The notes under the pieces are model-generated. The model saw only the letters and a program-made list of their open reading frames with translations, did no database searches and was not told the DNA's origin. Below, piece by piece: positions 28,816 to 37,970 of a DNA stretch of 64,000 nt (the stretch's first letter is position 1; every line of letters starts with the position of its first letter). Origin of the DNA: Companilactobacillus nodensis DSM 19682 = JCM 14932 = NBRC 107160 (GTDB lineage Bacteria; Bacillota; Bacilli; Lactobacillales; Lactobacillaceae); the NCBI RefSeq assembly GCF_000615905.1, contig NZ_BAMN01000008.1:55029-119028 (forward strand). Reading direction: 5' to 3'. The position numbers were made by a program, and so were the translations under genes.

Positions 28816-29538
28816 CTAATGTCTTTCTTTCAACTGTGCAACTTCAAGTCTTGTCAGATTTCTGTATTTACCAGAAACCAAACCATCTAATGTCAGAAAA
28901 CCATACTTTTCACGAGATAGCTTCTCTACCGGGTGTCCAACAGCATCAAACATACGCTTAACTTGGTGATTATGACCTTCATGGATCACAATTTTCACGA
29001 GTGAAGTATTTTTCTTAGTGTCTTTAGACATCACATGAACTTTGGCAGGAGATGTACTGAACTCCTTCAACTTCATGCCGCCCTCTAACTTCTTGATTTG
29101 TTCTACTTCCATGAATCCACGAACCTTGGCAATGTATGTTTTCTCAACGTGATAACGAGGATGCATCAATAGATTAGCAAAGTCACCATCATTAGTTAAC
29201 AACAATAAACCTGAAGTATCGTAGTCTAAACGGCCAATTGGGTAAACACGCTCTCTTACGTCATCTTCTAGCAAATCAGTAACAGTTTTTCTACCTTTGT
29301 CATCTGTAACTGCTGAAATAACACCACGTGGCTTGTACAACAAGATATAACGTTTCTTCTCATCCTGCAATGGCATCCCATCAACTTCAACCTTATCGCG
29401 ATGATCAACTTTGATTCCCATTTCAGTAACGGTTTTACCGTTAACTACGACATGGCCTTCAGCAATTAGTTTTTCTGACGCACGGCGTGATGCAACACCT
29501 GCATCAGCCATAAATTTTTGTAATCTAACTTTCTCCAT
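28816..29538 (-). CDS. rluB: Pseudouridine synthase RluB
   Basis: Modifies 23S rRNA. 240 residues: an N-terminal S4 RNA-binding domain (RLQKFMADAGVASRRASEKL) and the RsuA-type catalytic domain with GRLDYDTSGLLLLTNDGD, which holds the catalytic Asp. HNHQVKRMFDAVGHPV follows. ATG 29538 overlaps the end of scpB by 14 bases, using AGGAGAT within scpB; a standard scpA-scpB-rluB arrangement. Confidence 0.93.
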   Translation of the reverse strand: MEKVRLQKFMADAGVASRRASEKLIAEGHVVVNGKTVTEMGIKVDHRDKVEVDGMPLQDEKKRYILLYKPRGVISAVTDDKGRKTVTDLLEDDVRERVYPIGRLDYDTSGLLLLTNDGDFANLLMHPRYHVEKTYIAKVRGFMEVEQIKKLEGGMKLKEFSTSPAKVHVMSKDTKKNTSLVKIVIHEGHNHQVKRMFDAVGHPVEKLSREKYGFLTLDGLVSGKYRNLTRLEVAQLKERH

Positions 29539-30076
29539 TAAAATCTCCTATGTTCTCTTCTTGTATATTTTCAAATTTTTCAATTGGTGGTAAATCTTTT
29601 AAACTCTTGATACCAAAGTAATCAAAGAAATCATCTGTGACAACGTACAAATTGGGATGTCCGGGAACATTCTTCTTACCATTCTCCATGATCAAACTTC
29701 TAGCAAGCAAGGTATTGATACTTCCCGAACTCTGTACACCACGGATCTCATCGATTTCAATTCTAGTGATGGGTTGACGGTATGCCACGATCGACAAGAC
29801 TTCCAACGCTGCCTGACTCAATTTGGTACCTAGACCGGACTTGAAATACTTCGTCAGCAATTCACTGTACTCGCTCTTAGTGATCAGCTTATATCTGGAA
29901 TTGAAATTAGCAAGTTTGATTCCTGATTCTTCGTCACTTGCCAGTTTAACTGCCAGTTGTTCCATCGTCTGTCTTAAGGCGGCACTATCGATCTCCAATA
30001 ATTCAGCGAGATCCTTTTCTTTGATACCTTGATCTCCTGCTACAAAAAGCAGTGCCATAATTTTTGCTTGATACAA
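29525..30076 (-). CDS. scpB: Segregation and condensation protein B
   Basis: Subunit of the SMC-ScpAB condensin that organises the chromosome. 183 residues with two winged-helix domains; LLFVAGDQGIKEKDLAELL and LSIVAYRQPITRIEIDEIRG are family signatures. Start TTG 30076 with GAGGAAT upstream, just after scpA; overlaps rluB downstream. Confidence 0.94.
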   Translation of the reverse strand: MYQAKIMALLFVAGDQGIKEKDLAELLEIDSAALRQTMEQLAVKLASDEESGIKLANFNSRYKLITKSEYSELLTKYFKSGLGTKLSQAALEVLSIVAYRQPITRIEIDEIRGVQSSGSINTLLARSLIMENGKKNVPGHPNLYVVTDDFFDYFGIKSLKDLPPIEKFENIQEENIGDFNGES

Positions 30077-30078
30077 TG

Positions 30079-30804
30079 TTAATTCCTCAATTCAATAAAT
30101 AATTCACCATCTAAATCATCTTGTGTGGCAGTGATCTGTTGCTTACTAATCATTTCCAAAATTGCCATAAAGTCAGTAACAACTTCTTCAATGTCATTTT
30201 GCAACTTCAGTAATGACTTAAAGGTAGTTCGTTTCAAACTTGATAATTTGTTCAAAATATTCTCTTCAGCATCTTCGATCGACAAAACTTCATTTTGAAT
30301 TATCTCAGTCTGTGGCTGACGATTCTTTGCTTGTCTCAACAATTCAGCATACGTCGATGCCAAATCATCCAACACAACTGAATCAGGTTTCAAAAATTGC
30401 TCCAATTGAACTTGAGGAACACTCATATCCTTATCAAATGAGAGTTTACGCATCTGTTCTTTTTCTTCAAAATATTCAGATACTTGCTTGAACGTTTGAT
30501 ACGTCAATAACTGCGAAACCAATTGTTCACGTGGATCTTCCATATCAAGATCATCATCAATTTCATCAGGTGCTTGTGGCAGCAACATCTTACTCTTGAT
30601 CGACATCAAAGTTGATGCCATGACCAAATAATCGCCAGCAATATCTAATTCAAGAACTTTCATACTATTCAGGTAATCAATATACTGCTGTGTTATTTGA
30701 GCAATCGGAATATCATAAATATCAATCTTTGATTCTTTGATCAGATGCAGCAACAAATCAATTGGACCTTCAAAATCCGTTAAAACTAATTTCAATTTTT
30801 CCAT
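30079..30804 (-). CDS. scpA: Segregation and condensation protein A
   Basis: Kleisin subunit that bridges the SMC heads. 241 residues, starting with LVLTDFEGPIDLLLHLIKES (family signature for SMC-neck binding) and a C-terminal winged helix. The start ATG shares a base with the ribT stop (TAATG), indicating translational coupling. Part of the operon cvfB-xerD-ribT-scpA-scpB-rluB. Confidence 0.94.
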   Translation of the reverse strand: MEKLKLVLTDFEGPIDLLLHLIKESKIDIYDIPIAQITQQYIDYLNSMKVLELDIAGDYLVMASTLMSIKSKMLLPQAPDEIDDDLDMEDPREQLVSQLLTYQTFKQVSEYFEEKEQMRKLSFDKDMSVPQVQLEQFLKPDSVVLDDLASTYAELLRQAKNRQPQTEIIQNEVLSIEDAEENILNKLSSLKRTTFKSLLKLQNDIEEVVTDFMAILEMISKQQITATQDDLDGELFIELRN

Positions 30805-31190
30805 TATTCTTTTTCCGACAACTCACTCTCTTGATCTGCCTTACTATCACGCCAATCTTTTAACAACTTACCCAAGTTGAAGTTTCCTAAGATCGTTTGC
30901 TCAGGGAATCTCTGTTGAATATCGTCAAAGATCTTAAAAATATTACTCTGTGAACGATACGAGGGGCTGAGTGAAATATACTCAATAAAAACAGTATGTT
31001 CAGAAAATGAGAGTGCCACGATCCCAGAGTAATCTTCAATATTGCTCTTCCAAAGATACAGTTGGCGATTCTCATCTTCCTTATAAAGCTTGAGTTCCTG
31101 ATCCAAATTGGACATATCTTTCAAATCAGAAATATACGATAAAAAACCCATCGCTATTTTTTTGTTTTCATCACTATATTTATTGAGCAT
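30804..31190 (-). CDS. ribT: RibT-like GNAT protein
   Basis: 128-residue protein resembling B. subtilis RibT, a GNAT-fold putative acetyltransferase. Matching segments are KIAMGFLSYISDLKDM at the start, DENRQLYLWK and EYISLSPSYRSQSNIFKIFDD, where the usual acetyl-CoA loop (R/Q-x-x-G-x-G) is replaced by RSQSNIF. The missing glycines make catalysis doubtful. It lies between xerD and scpA, a location conserved in Lactobacillaceae, far from riboflavin genes. Confidence 0.75.
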   Translation of the reverse strand: MLNKYSDENKKIAMGFLSYISDLKDMSNLDQELKLYKEDENRQLYLWKSNIEDYSGIVALSFSEHTVFIEYISLSPSYRSQSNIFKIFDDIQQRFPEQTILGNFNLGKLLKDWRDSKADQESELSEKE

Positions 31191-31201
31191 AATTATCTCC
31201 T

Positions 31202-32122
31202 CTATGCACGAGGATGTGAGTTCTCATAAACCTGCTTCATTCTCGTCTTATTAATATGCGTATAAATTTGGGTGGTCGAAATATCTGAATGACCCAGTAA
31301 CTCTTGGACCACACGCAAATCGGCACCATTTTCTAACAAATTTGTTGCAAACGAATGTCGTAACGTATGTGGTGTAACATCCTTTTTGATCCCAACTTGC
31401 GCAATATATTTTTTGATCATACGCCAAATAGATTGTCTGGTCAGTTTATTGCCACGAAAGTTCAAAAAGACTTCCTTTTGCTCACCGTATCGTTGAACTA
31501 ATTGTTCACGCGTCTCCGCAAAATATTTTTGAAGCCATTTGATGGCAGTATCTCCGATTGGTAACAAGCGTTCCTTATCACCTTTACCAAGAGTCTTGAT
31601 CAAACCCAAGTCCAAATGCAGATCGCCCATAGCCAAATTAACTAATTCACTGACACGCAATCCTGTAGCATACATAACTTCAAAAATTGCTCGATCACGT
31701 ATCCCCAAGGGTGTGGACACATCTGGCGATTCAATCAATGAATCGACTTCCTGCATCGACAATACTACCGGTAGATGTTGGCCTTTCTTAGGTGCATCCA
31801 ACTCATTCATCGGATTGACCTGCACCTTATTCATCAATTCTAACCATTGATAAAAGCGTCTCAATGAAGAAAACATACGCATCTGTGTTGTCTTTGACTT
31901 ACCAAGTTTGTCTTGGCTCGCAAAAAAGTTAGTGATCACAAAGTGATCTTCTGGATACTGTGACTTTTTATTACTCTCTAAATAATAACTGAACTCCAGT
32001 AAATCCTGTTGATACGAGGTGATTGTATTCTTCGAAAGTCCTCTATCAAGCCTCAAATAACGTCCATAATCAGAGATCGTATCGATCATCGCTTGATTAT
32101 GAATGGTCAGCTTTTCAGTCAA
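31202..32122 (-). CDS. xerD: Tyrosine recombinase XerD
   Basis: Partner of XerC in chromosome dimer resolution. 306 residues, intact. The catalytic set is visible: Arg in ATGLRVSELVNL, Lys in KGDKERLLP, HTLRHSFATNLLENGADLR (His and Arg), [17 protein letters not shown] (His and nucleophilic Tyr). Start TTG 32122 with AGGTGAAA upstream, which overlaps the cvfB stop. Its place before ribT-scpAB supports the housekeeping recombinase rather than a phage integrase. Confidence 0.94.
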   Translation of the reverse strand: MTEKLTIHNQAMIDTISDYGRYLRLDRGLSKNTITSYQQDLLEFSYYLESNKKSQYPEDHFVITNFFASQDKLGKSKTTQMRMFSSLRRFYQWLELMNKVQVNPMNELDAPKKGQHLPVVLSMQEVDSLIESPDVSTPLGIRDRAIFEVMYATGLRVSELVNLAMGDLHLDLGLIKTLGKGDKERLLPIGDTAIKWLQKYFAETREQLVQRYGEQKEVFLNFRGNKLTRQSIWRMIKKYIAQVGIKKDVTPHTLRHSFATNLLENGADLRVVQELLGHSDISTTQIYTHINKTRMKQVYENSHPRA

Positions 32123-32134
32123 ATAGTTTCACCT

Positions 32135-32994
32135 CTATTTAAGATAGGTATAACCATCTTTTTGTTCGATTTTTCTTTGTTTCATTAAGTTACCTAAAGC
32201 ACGTTTAAAACTACCCTTACTGATACCAAAGTATTCTTTGATGTCATCGGGATCACTCTTGTCAGTATATGGAATCTTACCATCACGAGCATGTTCCAAA
32301 ACCGCCATGATCATTTGAGCATCCGGTGTGATTTCCTCAAAAGCACGAGTCTCATCGACAAATTCAAACGACGGTGACTGGAACCAATTGCACGTGCCTT
32401 AATGTGTTGACCGATGTGCATTGGACCATCTTGTTCATTAATGTGAATGAATCCCAAATAGTAATCTTCAGTGATAACAAAGGTTCCTGAATCTCTGATA
32501 GCAATAACCGTTGATTCTTCATCTTTGTTCTTCAAAGTATCATTAGCACTACGAACCAATTGCATGTAAAGGTTCAGGTCGGCCAACTTGCCCCAAAGAC
32601 GTCCTTTGTGGTCGACTTCCAGCTTGACCATTACTCGGTCACCCTTCTTAGGCCACTCTGAATGTTCTAGTGGTAAGTCATCAAGTGAGACAACAATATC
32701 CTTATCAACCAAGCCAACATCGACGAAGACACCTAAGTCAGTTCTAATATTAGTGACTTCAGCATAATCCCAGACACCAGGCATAACAGTTGGTAAATCA
32801 ACCGTCATACGATTCTTATGTGCTTGATTTTCGTAAACGAATCCAGCAATAGTATCACCAAGTTCTGGTGTCTCCTCGAGTTCTGTTAATTCTAGTGAAA
32901 ATGTGTTTCCTTCAATTTGAACAAAGGCTTCATCCTTATTCAAATCAGTGACTGTACCAGTCATAACTTTACCGTACATATCTTTTAATTCCAT
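32135..32994 (-). CDS. cvfB: CvfB (YitL) family S1 RNA-binding protein, frameshifted as sequenced
   Basis: Protein of the CvfB family: several S1-type RNA-binding domains followed by a winged helix. The first frame (to about 32350) shows YGKVMTGTVTDLNKDEAFVQ and VTNIRTDLGVFVDVGLVDKD; the C-terminal frame to the stop at 32135 reads TRAFEEITPDAQMIMAVLEH and ISKGSFKRALGNLMKQRKIE, the winged helix. One base is missing near 32351-32355; adding it joins NLNLSM to ETRAFEE. CvfB affects virulence gene expression in S. aureus. First gene of the operon leading to xerD and scpAB. Confidence 0.85.
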
Positions 32995-33270
32995 AATTTC
33001 TCCATATTCCTCAATTAATAATTAACAACTATAAGTCCATTTAATATTTACTTTAACTAAGTACTATTTTAACAGTTATACTCAGAGTTACATAATTATT
33101 TCAGCTGAATAATTGTACCATGTTTTCATTCATTATCAGAAAAAAATCAAAAATATTTAAATCAGTTTAAACACCCGTTTTCAGCCTACATACATACTGG
33201 ATTTCGCTTACATAAATTTATTGAATATTTCTATTTTTGTGTAAAGTCACAAGTTTTTTCAAATACAAGA

Positions 33271-33299
33271 TTGAAATACTATTAATATTGTGAAATAAT
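33271..33299 (+). promoter_or_regulatory. Promoter of the alcohol dehydrogenase gene
   Basis: TTGAAA (33271-33276), 17 bases, AATAAT (33294-33299). This is the only good promoter in the 360-base gap between the divergent cvfB and adh genes (32995-33354), which is otherwise AT-rich. A TTGTGAA half-site of the redox repressor Rex overlaps at 33288-33294, but the second half is poor. Confidence 0.6.
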
Positions 33300-33308
33300 T
33301 TTCTTTGT

Positions 33309-33322
33309 GGAAAGCGTTTCCA
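33309..33322 (+). promoter_or_regulatory. cre site (CcpA) downstream of the adh promoter
   Basis: GGAAAGCGTTTCCA matches the catabolite-responsive element consensus at 12 of 14 positions. It falls at about +3 to +16 of the predicted transcript, where CcpA binding would repress transcription when glucose is available. Confidence 0.7.
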
Positions 33323-33354
33323 AATATTTTAATACAGAAAGAAGATTTTAATTT

Positions 33355-34476
33355 ATGAAAATTAAAGCTGCTGTTGTTGATAAAGTAAACGATCCATTCG
33401 TCATCAAAGATGACATTGAACTAGCTGACATGCAAGATGACGGACTTCAAGTAAAAGTCGTCGCATCAGGTATTTGCCATTCTGATGAAGCCTTGCGTAA
33501 GGGTGATGCTGGATTCAACCTACCTGCTATCTTAGGACACGAAGGTTCAGGTATCGTTGAAAAAGTCGGTAAGAATGTTCACAATTTTGAAGTTGGTGAC
33601 CATATCATCATGTCATTCTACTCATGTGGAGAATGTGACAATTGTCTCAAAGGTATTCCAACACAATGTCGTAAATATGCTGCCTCAAACCTAAGTGGTA
33701 CACGTCCAGATGGTAGTGATCACTTCACAGAAAATGGCAAACATATTAGTGACATGTTCAACCAATCATCATTCACAACTCATACTGTAATTAATAAGAG
33801 AAATGCTGTTAAAGTTCCTAAGGACTTAGACTTAAGAAAGCTTGGACCTCTAGGCTGCGGATACGTTACTGGTAGTGGTACTGTCTTCAATACTTTGAAA
33901 CCAAGACCTGGTGACACAATCGCCGTCTTTGGTACAGGTGCCGTTGGTCTTGCTGCCATGATGGCTGGTAAGATTTCTGGATGCACACACGTTATCGCTG
34001 TTGATATCGTTCCATCACGTCTTGAACTCGCTAAGAAGTTGGGCGCTACTGATATCGTAAACAGTGCTGACGAAGATGCTGTTGAAGCAATCAAGAAAAT
34101 CACAAATGGTCTAGGTGTCGACTGGGCCGTTGATACAACTGGTGTTGCCAAAGTTATGACAGATTCAATTGCTGCTCTAACACAAGGTGGTACAACAGCT
34201 ACTATCGCCGTTACACCACACAATATCGATATCAGTACATGGAATGACCTATGTGTTGATGACAAAAAAGTCGTTGGTGTAAACATGGGTGATTCAATTC
34301 CTCAAGTTGACATCCCTCGCCTACTTGAATTCTACAAGATGGGTGTCTTCCCATTCGACTTAACTGAAAAATTCTATGACTTCGATCAAATCAATGAAGC
34401 CGATGCTGACTCAGTCAGTGGTAAGACTATCAAACCTGTTTTGATCATCGATAAAGATTACAAACCCGAAGCCTAA
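33355..34476 (+). CDS. Zinc-dependent NAD(P) alcohol dehydrogenase (aryl/benzyl type)
   Basis: 373-residue medium-chain dehydrogenase. Catalytic zinc ligands appear in GICHSDEALR, GHEGSG and GPLGCGYVTGSG; the structural zinc lobe CGECDNCLKGIPTQC has all four cysteines. The cofactor fold is VFGTGAVGLAAMM followed by VDIVPSR, whose acidic residue favours NAD over NADP. The sequence layout is closest to aryl-alcohol dehydrogenases. The start ATG 33355 follows AAAGAAG. Single gene with its own promoter, cre site and strong terminator, suggesting a catabolite-repressed redox enzyme. Confidence 0.88.
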   Translation: MKIKAAVVDKVNDPFVIKDDIELADMQDDGLQVKVVASGICHSDEALRKGDAGFNLPAILGHEGSGIVEKVGKNVHNFEVGDHIIMSFYSCGECDNCLKGIPTQCRKYAASNLSGTRPDGSDHFTENGKHISDMFNQSSFTTHTVINKRNAVKVPKDLDLRKLGPLGCGYVTGSGTVFNTLKPRPGDTIAVFGTGAVGLAAMMAGKISGCTHVIAVDIVPSRLELAKKLGATDIVNSADEDAVEAIKKITNGLGVDWAVDTTGVAKVMTDSIAALTQGGTTATIAVTPHNIDISTWNDLCVDDKKVVGVNMGDSIPQVDIPRLLEFYKMGVFPFDLTEKFYDFDQINEADADSVSGKTIKPVLIIDKDYKPEA

Positions 34477-34490
34477 TTGTATATTATCTG

Positions 34491-34522
34491 AGAGTCCAAT
34501 CAATTGATTGGACTCTTTTTTT
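34491..34522 (+). terminator. adh terminator
   Basis: AGAGTCCAATC pairs perfectly with GATTGGACTCT around AATT, followed by T6-T7. Confidence 0.93.
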
Positions 34523-34533
34523 GTTCAATAATG

Positions 34534-34562
34534 TGACAAATGTCATAGAAACATATGACATT
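34534..34562 (+). promoter_or_regulatory. Composite inverted-repeat operator of the ABC/two-component operon
   Basis: Two overlapping palindromes share an arm: TGACA-AA-TGTCA (34534-34545) and AATGTCATA-N6-TATGACATT (34539-34562, perfect 9-base arms). They lie about 65 bases before the first gene, upstream of a possible TTGATT-N16-TGTAAT promoter (34575-34602). A NarL/LuxR-type response regulator, encoded as the last gene of this operon, is the natural candidate to bind here. Confidence 0.65.
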
Positions 34563-34627
34563 GCTTACTACCTGTTGATTGCTGAAAAAATTAAACTGTA
34601 ATCATCAAGTAAAGGAGGCAATCAATC

Positions 34628-35512
34628 ATGAGCACAATTATTAATGTTGAACACCTTAATAAAAACTATGGACAAAAAGAAATCTTACATGATCTTAATT
34701 TCAAAGTTGACCACGATCAAATAATCGCTTTAATCGGAGAAAATGGTGCCGGGAAAACCACACTGATAAATATTTTATTAAACTTAATTTCTACGAATTC
34801 TGGCACAGTTAGTATTTTGGATAATGCCAAGGATCTTAAAGAACGTATTGGTGTAATGATGCAATCAAATATTTCCATCACACGTATTACTGTTAAAGAA
34901 ATTTTGAAACTAACTCAAAGTTATTATAAGAACCCACTTCCATATGAGAAGCTAATTGAATTAGCCAATTTAAAAAAGTTAGAAAACTCAAAAATGAATG
35001 AGTTATCAGGTGGACAAAAAAGACATCTTGCTTTCGCATTAGCAATTGCTGGTAATCCCGATTTACTTTTTCTGGATGAACCCACTGCCGGTATGGACAG
35101 CCAAAGCCGCACAAAGTTTTGGCAAACTATTTCTACCTTGAAATCCCAACACAAAACTATTTTTGTTACGAGTCACTACCTGGAAGAGTTAGAAACGATT
35201 GCAGATAGAATCATGATTCTTCAAAACAAATCGATTGATTTTGATGGATCAATTGCTGAACTACGTTCCCTAGAGGGCGAAAGTATGGTTGAATTCGATA
35301 GTGAACTCTTGCCAGACTTATTCAAATCCATTCCTGACATCATCGACTTCAAAAATATTGGTAACCACTATCGATTTACAACGAAAAATGCCGAATCATT
35401 AATGGAGAAAATAACCCCATATCTAAATGCCATTAGTAATTTAAAAGTTCAGCAAAATTCATTAGATTCATTATTCGTTAATTTCAATAAAGGGGATGCC
35501 AACCATGAATAG
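34628..35512 (+). CDS. ABC transporter ATP-binding protein (YvfR/LnrL-like)
   Basis: 294 residues. Walker A GENGAGKTT, signature LSGGQKRHLAFALA, Walker B LLFLDEPTAGMD and the switch TSHYLEE are all present; the C-terminal 80 residues form the extra domain of drug-export ATPases. Start ATG 34628 with AAAGGAGG upstream. It overlaps the permease gene. The four-gene order ATPase, permease, histidine kinase, regulator is that of B. subtilis yvfRSTU and lnrJKLMN, which handle membrane-active compounds. Confidence 0.9.
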   Translation: MSTIINVEHLNKNYGQKEILHDLNFKVDHDQIIALIGENGAGKTTLINILLNLISTNSGTVSILDNAKDLKERIGVMMQSNISITRITVKEILKLTQSYYKNPLPYEKLIELANLKKLENSKMNELSGGQKRHLAFALAIAGNPDLLFLDEPTAGMDSQSRTKFWQTISTLKSQHKTIFVTSHYLEELETIADRIMILQNKSIDFDGSIAELRSLEGESMVEFDSELLPDLFKSIPDIIDFKNIGNHYRFTTKNAESLMEKITPYLNAISNLKVQQNSLDSLFVNFNKGDANHE

Positions 35513-36266
35513 ATTTATTTATCAGATCAATATTAATTTCAAAAGAATTATTCTCCGAAACAAGCGCTTCTTCCTATTTGATATGATGCTACCAATCGTA
35601 TTTTATCTACTGTACTCCAAAGTATTAGTTACCGGTATCCCACAAACAGATTTGAAAACTTGGCAAATGAATTATTTGATCAGCATGATAATTTATAGTT
35701 GCTTATTAGGCTCAATCATCACTGTAGCCAACACACTCCTCGAAGATAAAACTAGTCATTTTGATATTTTATCTCAATTGACTCCCTTACCAAGATGGCA
35801 ATACTATTTATCGAGAATTCTGATTTTCTTATTATTAAATTTGATTTCTTCAATTGGTATTTGTTTGGTTGGAATCTTCGTAAATAATTTAACATTGTCA
35901 ATTACAACTTGGTCTCTAATAATCCTGATAACTATTATCGGTACCGTACCGCTTATATTTATTGGAATATTAATTTCACTTGCCAACAACCCAGCAACTG
36001 TTAATATGCTAAACAATCTCCTTGTGTTCCCATTAGCAATGATCAGCGGGTTATGGTGGCCAATAACTATGATGCCAAAGTGGCTCCAATCAATCGGCAA
36101 GTTAACACCAACTTTTGAGCTATCTAACATCGATCAATCGATTCTTCATGGTAAAATTATAGATAATCAATACGTCCTAGGAATCATTCTTTGGCTAGTG
36201 GCAATTGGAACAACAACCCTGCTCATAACTAAGTATCAAAAATACAAGGAGTTAGACATAGAATGA
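35505..36266 (+). CDS. ABC-2 type permease
   Basis: About 253 residues with six hydrophobic segments, including an ABC-2 core (FPLAMISGLWWPITMMPKWLQ, the conserved loop before the last helices). I choose ATG 35505 because GGGG lies at a normal distance; the earlier in-frame ATG (35496) has no usable site. It overlaps the ATPase gene by 8 bases and the kinase gene by 4 (ATGA), indicating coupled translation. Likely exports an amphipathic compound together with the ATPase. Confidence 0.87.
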   Translation: MNRFIYQININFKRIILRNKRFFLFDMMLPIVFYLLYSKVLVTGIPQTDLKTWQMNYLISMIIYSCLLGSIITVANTLLEDKTSHFDILSQLTPLPRWQYYLSRILIFLLLNLISSIGICLVGIFVNNLTLSITTWSLIILITIIGTVPLIFIGILISLANNPATVNMLNNLLVFPLAMISGLWWPITMMPKWLQSIGKLTPTFELSNIDQSILHGKIIDNQYVLGIILWLVAIGTTTLLITKYQKYKELDIE

Positions 36267-37363
36267 AATTCTTAGAGGATCATATCTTTTTCCCAAAAAG
36301 ACTTGGTATTATGCCATACTTTTGGACATTCGCTTTAATTGCTTTATCCAGCCAACCATTATTTGGAAGTAATGGCTTTGACTGGATTTTGTTTTTACTA
36401 TTAATAATTTTTCTCAAATTGTATCGAGATGGATACTGGATCAATCGCTTATTACCAATACAGATAATTGGTCAATTGATTATCACCACTTATTTAGTCT
36501 ATGAGTACAGTTTAGGAACACTGTTTATTTTTACGGCTTGGGAAATTGGTTCGCTGCCCTTTAAAAACAAACAATTTTACGAGTATACAATTATTTACTT
36601 AGTCTTCAGTATTCTTTGTATCTCTGGAAATATAATAGTTAATTTCAAGTCTTATGGTGTTTACGGAATAATCATCACTACCTTATTCGCAATTGGTTCA
36701 CCATTTGCCGCAAGATCACTTGGAAATAGTTATCGTAGAACGTACCGCTTGAAACAAAATAACAAACGATTAGAGACCATCATTAAACAAAATGAACGAG
36801 AAAGAATTGCCAAAGACTTACACGACAATCTCGGACAATCATTTTCACTAATAACCTTAAAGGCCGAATTAGCTGACAAACTAATAGATAAAAATACTGA
36901 ACAGGCACGTCAAGAAATCAAGGATATCACTACCGCCTCCAGAGAAAACTTAAGTTTAGTTCGACAAATAGTTAGTGACTTAAATCAAAAGTCAATTGCG
37001 GAAGCCATGATCGAAGAAGAAACCAACTTGCGAATCGTAAATATCATTCAACAATCAAACAATGAAAAAATATCCGTTGCTTGGCCAATCAAAGTTCAAA
37101 ACGTTTTGGCAGCAATTATTAAAGAAGCATCAACGAATATCATCAAGTATAGTAAGGCACACATAGCCACCTTTGATTTCGATGAAGACGATAATTACTA
37201 CATCTTAAACATTAGTGATGATGGTATCGGATATAAGAAAGTTCGAAAAGATTCATTTGGCTTAACAGGAGTGTCACGGCGACTATCTGATATTAATGGA
37301 ATCATTGATATTAGTTCAGACCACGGAACTATTTTAAAAATAAAAGTAAAAAAGGCAGACTAA
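36263..37363 (+). CDS. Sensor histidine kinase, DesK/YvfT-type
   Basis: 366 residues: about five or six N-terminal membrane helices without a large external domain, then a HisKA_3 dimerisation domain with phospho-acceptor His in ERIAKDLHDNLGQSFSLITL, and an ATPase domain with N box AAIIKEASTNIIKYSKA and G box SDDGIGY. Intramembrane sensing is typical for this class, which detects bilayer stress or lipid-active drugs. Overlaps the permease stop by 4 bases and is followed 1 base later by the regulator. Confidence 0.92.
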   Translation: MKFLEDHIFFPKRLGIMPYFWTFALIALSSQPLFGSNGFDWILFLLLIIFLKLYRDGYWINRLLPIQIIGQLIITTYLVYEYSLGTLFIFTAWEIGSLPFKNKQFYEYTIIYLVFSILCISGNIIVNFKSYGVYGIIITTLFAIGSPFAARSLGNSYRRTYRLKQNNKRLETIIKQNERERIAKDLHDNLGQSFSLITLKAELADKLIDKNTEQARQEIKDITTASRENLSLVRQIVSDLNQKSIAEAMIEEETNLRIVNIIQQSNNEKISVAWPIKVQNVLAAIIKEASTNIIKYSKAHIATFDFDEDDNYYILNISDDGIGYKKVRKDSFGLTGVSRRLSDINGIIDISSDHGTILKIKVKKAD

Positions 37364-37364
37364 A

Positions 37365-37970
37365 ATGACTACAATTTATTTGGCTGAGGATCAAGAAATG
37401 TTAAACACCGCGTTGGCAACTTTATTAGGACTTGAAGATGACCTCAATGTAATTGGAACAGCAACTGATGGCCAAACTGCTCTATCAGAAATCATTCAAA
37501 AGAAACCACAGATTGCCATCCTAGATATTGAAATGCCCAAATTATCCGGACTCGACGTCGCTGAACAAATAAATCTACTGAATATTCCAACAAAGGTAAT
37601 TATCTTAACCACATTTGCCAGGGCAATCTATTTCGAACAAGCAGTCAAAGCCAATGTTAATGGATATTTATTAAAAGATAATCCGACTGATCAGTTAGTC
37701 AAAACGATTCATGAGGTTTTGGATGGACAAACAATTTTCTCACCCGAATTAGTTACGACTATAATATCAGCTGAAAAGAATCCTTTAACCAAACGAGAAT
37801 TAGAAGTTTTAAAAGAAATTAAAACTGGCAAAAACAGCAAAGAAATTGCGAAATCCGTTTTTCTATCTGATGGAACAGTTCGTAATTATATTTCATCCAT
37901 TCTCAGTAAGACTGGTACCTCATCCCGAATTGAAGCATTAAATATTGCCGAAAAAAATAAATGGATCTAA
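37365..37970 (+). CDS. Response regulator, NarL/DesR family
   Basis: 201 residues. Receiver domain with acidic pocket (YLAEDQ), phospho-acceptor Asp in VAILDIEMPKLSGLD and conserved Lys in YLLKDNPTDQL; C-terminal LuxR-type helix-turn-helix LTKRELEVLKEIKTGKNSKE. Probably controls its own operon through the inverted repeat at 34534-34562. The stop is followed immediately by a strong bidirectional terminator. Confidence 0.92.
   Translation: MTTIYLAEDQEMLNTALATLLGLEDDLNVIGTATDGQTALSEIIQKKPQIAILDIEMPKLSGLDVAEQINLLNIPTKVIILTTFARAIYFEQAVKANVNGYLLKDNPTDQLVKTIHEVLDGQTIFSPELVTTIISAEKNPLTKRELEVLKEIKTGKNSKEIAKSVFLSDGTVRNYISSILSKTGTSSRIEALNIAEKNKWI

Noticed and set aside
31202..32122. Tyrosine recombinase as a mark of an integrated element
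   Set aside because: Sequence and operon context are those of housekeeping XerD; no attachment sites, phage or plasmid genes nearby. The same holds for xerC.
33288..33305. Full Rex operator at adh
   Set aside because: Only the first half TTGTGAA is good; the second half deviates strongly, so I list it only as a half-site.
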